The notes beneath the pieces are model-generated. The model ran no database searches. It was given only the letters and a program-made list of their open reading frames with translations, and was not told the origin of the DNA. From NCBI GenBank assembly GCA_003219095.1, contig QHPM01000216.1:1-5384 (forward strand): a DNA stretch of 5,384 nucleotides, given 5' to 3'. The DNA comes from Verrucomicrobiota bacterium (GTDB lineage: Bacteria; Verrucomicrobiota; Verrucomicrobiia; Chthoniobacterales; UBA10450). Of this stretch, positions 5,011 to 5,384 are shown piece after piece; within the stretch, counting starts at the first letter, position 1; the number at the start of each line of letters is the position of its first letter. Position numbers and translations under genes: made by a program.

Positions 5011-5384
5011 ATGTCCGCTAAAACCGCTGAGAAAACCGTCGAAGACAAGGTGACCGCCGCCCGCAACAAAAATCTCGATCTCGCCATTCAGCAGATCGCC
5101 AAGGATTACGGAGATGGCGCCATCATGCGTCTCGGTGACGAAAAAATAGTTGATATTGATGTGATCCCCACTGGGAACATTTTGATTGATCGCGCGCTGG
5201 GCGTCGGCGGATTTCCCCGTGGCCGGGTGGTCGAAGTTTTCGGGCCAGAATCTTCTGGAAAAACTACGCTTACGCTAACCGTGATCGCGCAAGCGCAGAA
5301 GCGAGGCGGGCTCGCTGCGTTCATCGACGTCGAACACGCGCTCGATCCGCAGTATGCGAAGAAGCTCGGCGTTAATCTAGACGA
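5011..5384 (+). CDS. recA: Recombinase RecA, 3'-truncated by the window edge
   Basis: DNA strand-exchange ATPase central to homologous recombination and to triggering LexA self-cleavage. The window holds the first 124 codons plus two bases; the frame stays open to the edge. After a charged N-terminal extension ([20 protein letters not shown]) come the family N-terminal helix ([22 protein letters not shown]), [26 protein letters not shown], the Walker A loop GPESSGKTT (residues 78-86) and [18 protein letters not shown], where Glu108 corresponds to the catalytic Glu96 of E. coli RecA. E. coli has DAEHA here; this protein has DVEHA. The N-terminus is about 12 residues longer than in E. coli. ATG 5011 is chosen because it precedes the conserved helix; no Shine-Dalgarno sequence is seen. 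The strong terminator at 4927-4968 separates it from the sHSP operon, so it must have its own promoter in 4969-5010 or slightly upstream. Confidence 0.96.
   Translation, partial: MSAKTAEKTVEDKVTAARNKNLDLAIQQIAKDYGDGAIMRLGDEKIVDIDVIPTGNILIDRALGVGGFPRGRVVEVFGPESSGKTTLTLTVIAQAQKRGGLAAFIDVEHALDPQYAKKLGVNLD

Overview
The window is a stretch of moderately GC-rich bacterial chromosome carrying core housekeeping genes. It probably comes from a member of the Verrucomicrobiota (Chthoniobacterales / 'Spartobacteria'-like). This rests on the overall look of the RpoD, RecA and RibD sequences and on a small membrane protein of a type I associate with that phylum; it is inference, not a database match.

Layout from left to right. 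(1) The primary sigma factor gene rpoD (+) enters from the left edge with its 5' end cut off and stops at 1632. (2) A 120-bp gap holding a perfect 17-nt dyad (1673-1689) leads to a small gene (+, 1753-2097) for a single-pass membrane protein of unknown function. (3) A 320-bp non-coding stretch (2098-2417) is rich in inverted and direct repeats. (4) Two genes follow on the minus strand: ribD (riboflavin biosynthesis deaminase/reductase, 3796 down to 2753) and, 56 bp downstream, a small secreted Gly/Tyr-rich protein (2696 down to 2418) with an almost ideal Shine-Dalgarno sequence. (5) A divergent, AT-rich intergenic region (about 3797-4044) separates ribD from a two-gene small heat-shock operon (+): two different Hsp20 proteins 21 bp apart, closed by a strong intrinsic terminator (4927-4968). 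(6) recA (+) starts at 5011 and runs off the right edge.

The genes are mostly independent functional units: transcription initiation (RpoD), flavin synthesis (RibD), protein-aggregate protection (two sHSPs) and recombination/SOS (RecA). Only the sHSP pair forms a clear operon; ribD and the small secreted gene may share a transcript. No CRISPR array, insertion sequence, tRNA or rRNA is visible. No clearly new multi-gene system is present. The items most worth a second look are the 17-nt dyad and its small membrane protein, the folded/repetitive 2098-2417 region, the Tyr-rich secreted protein with a glycine-zipper-like reading in an overlapping frame, and the sHSP pair with contrasting N-termini.
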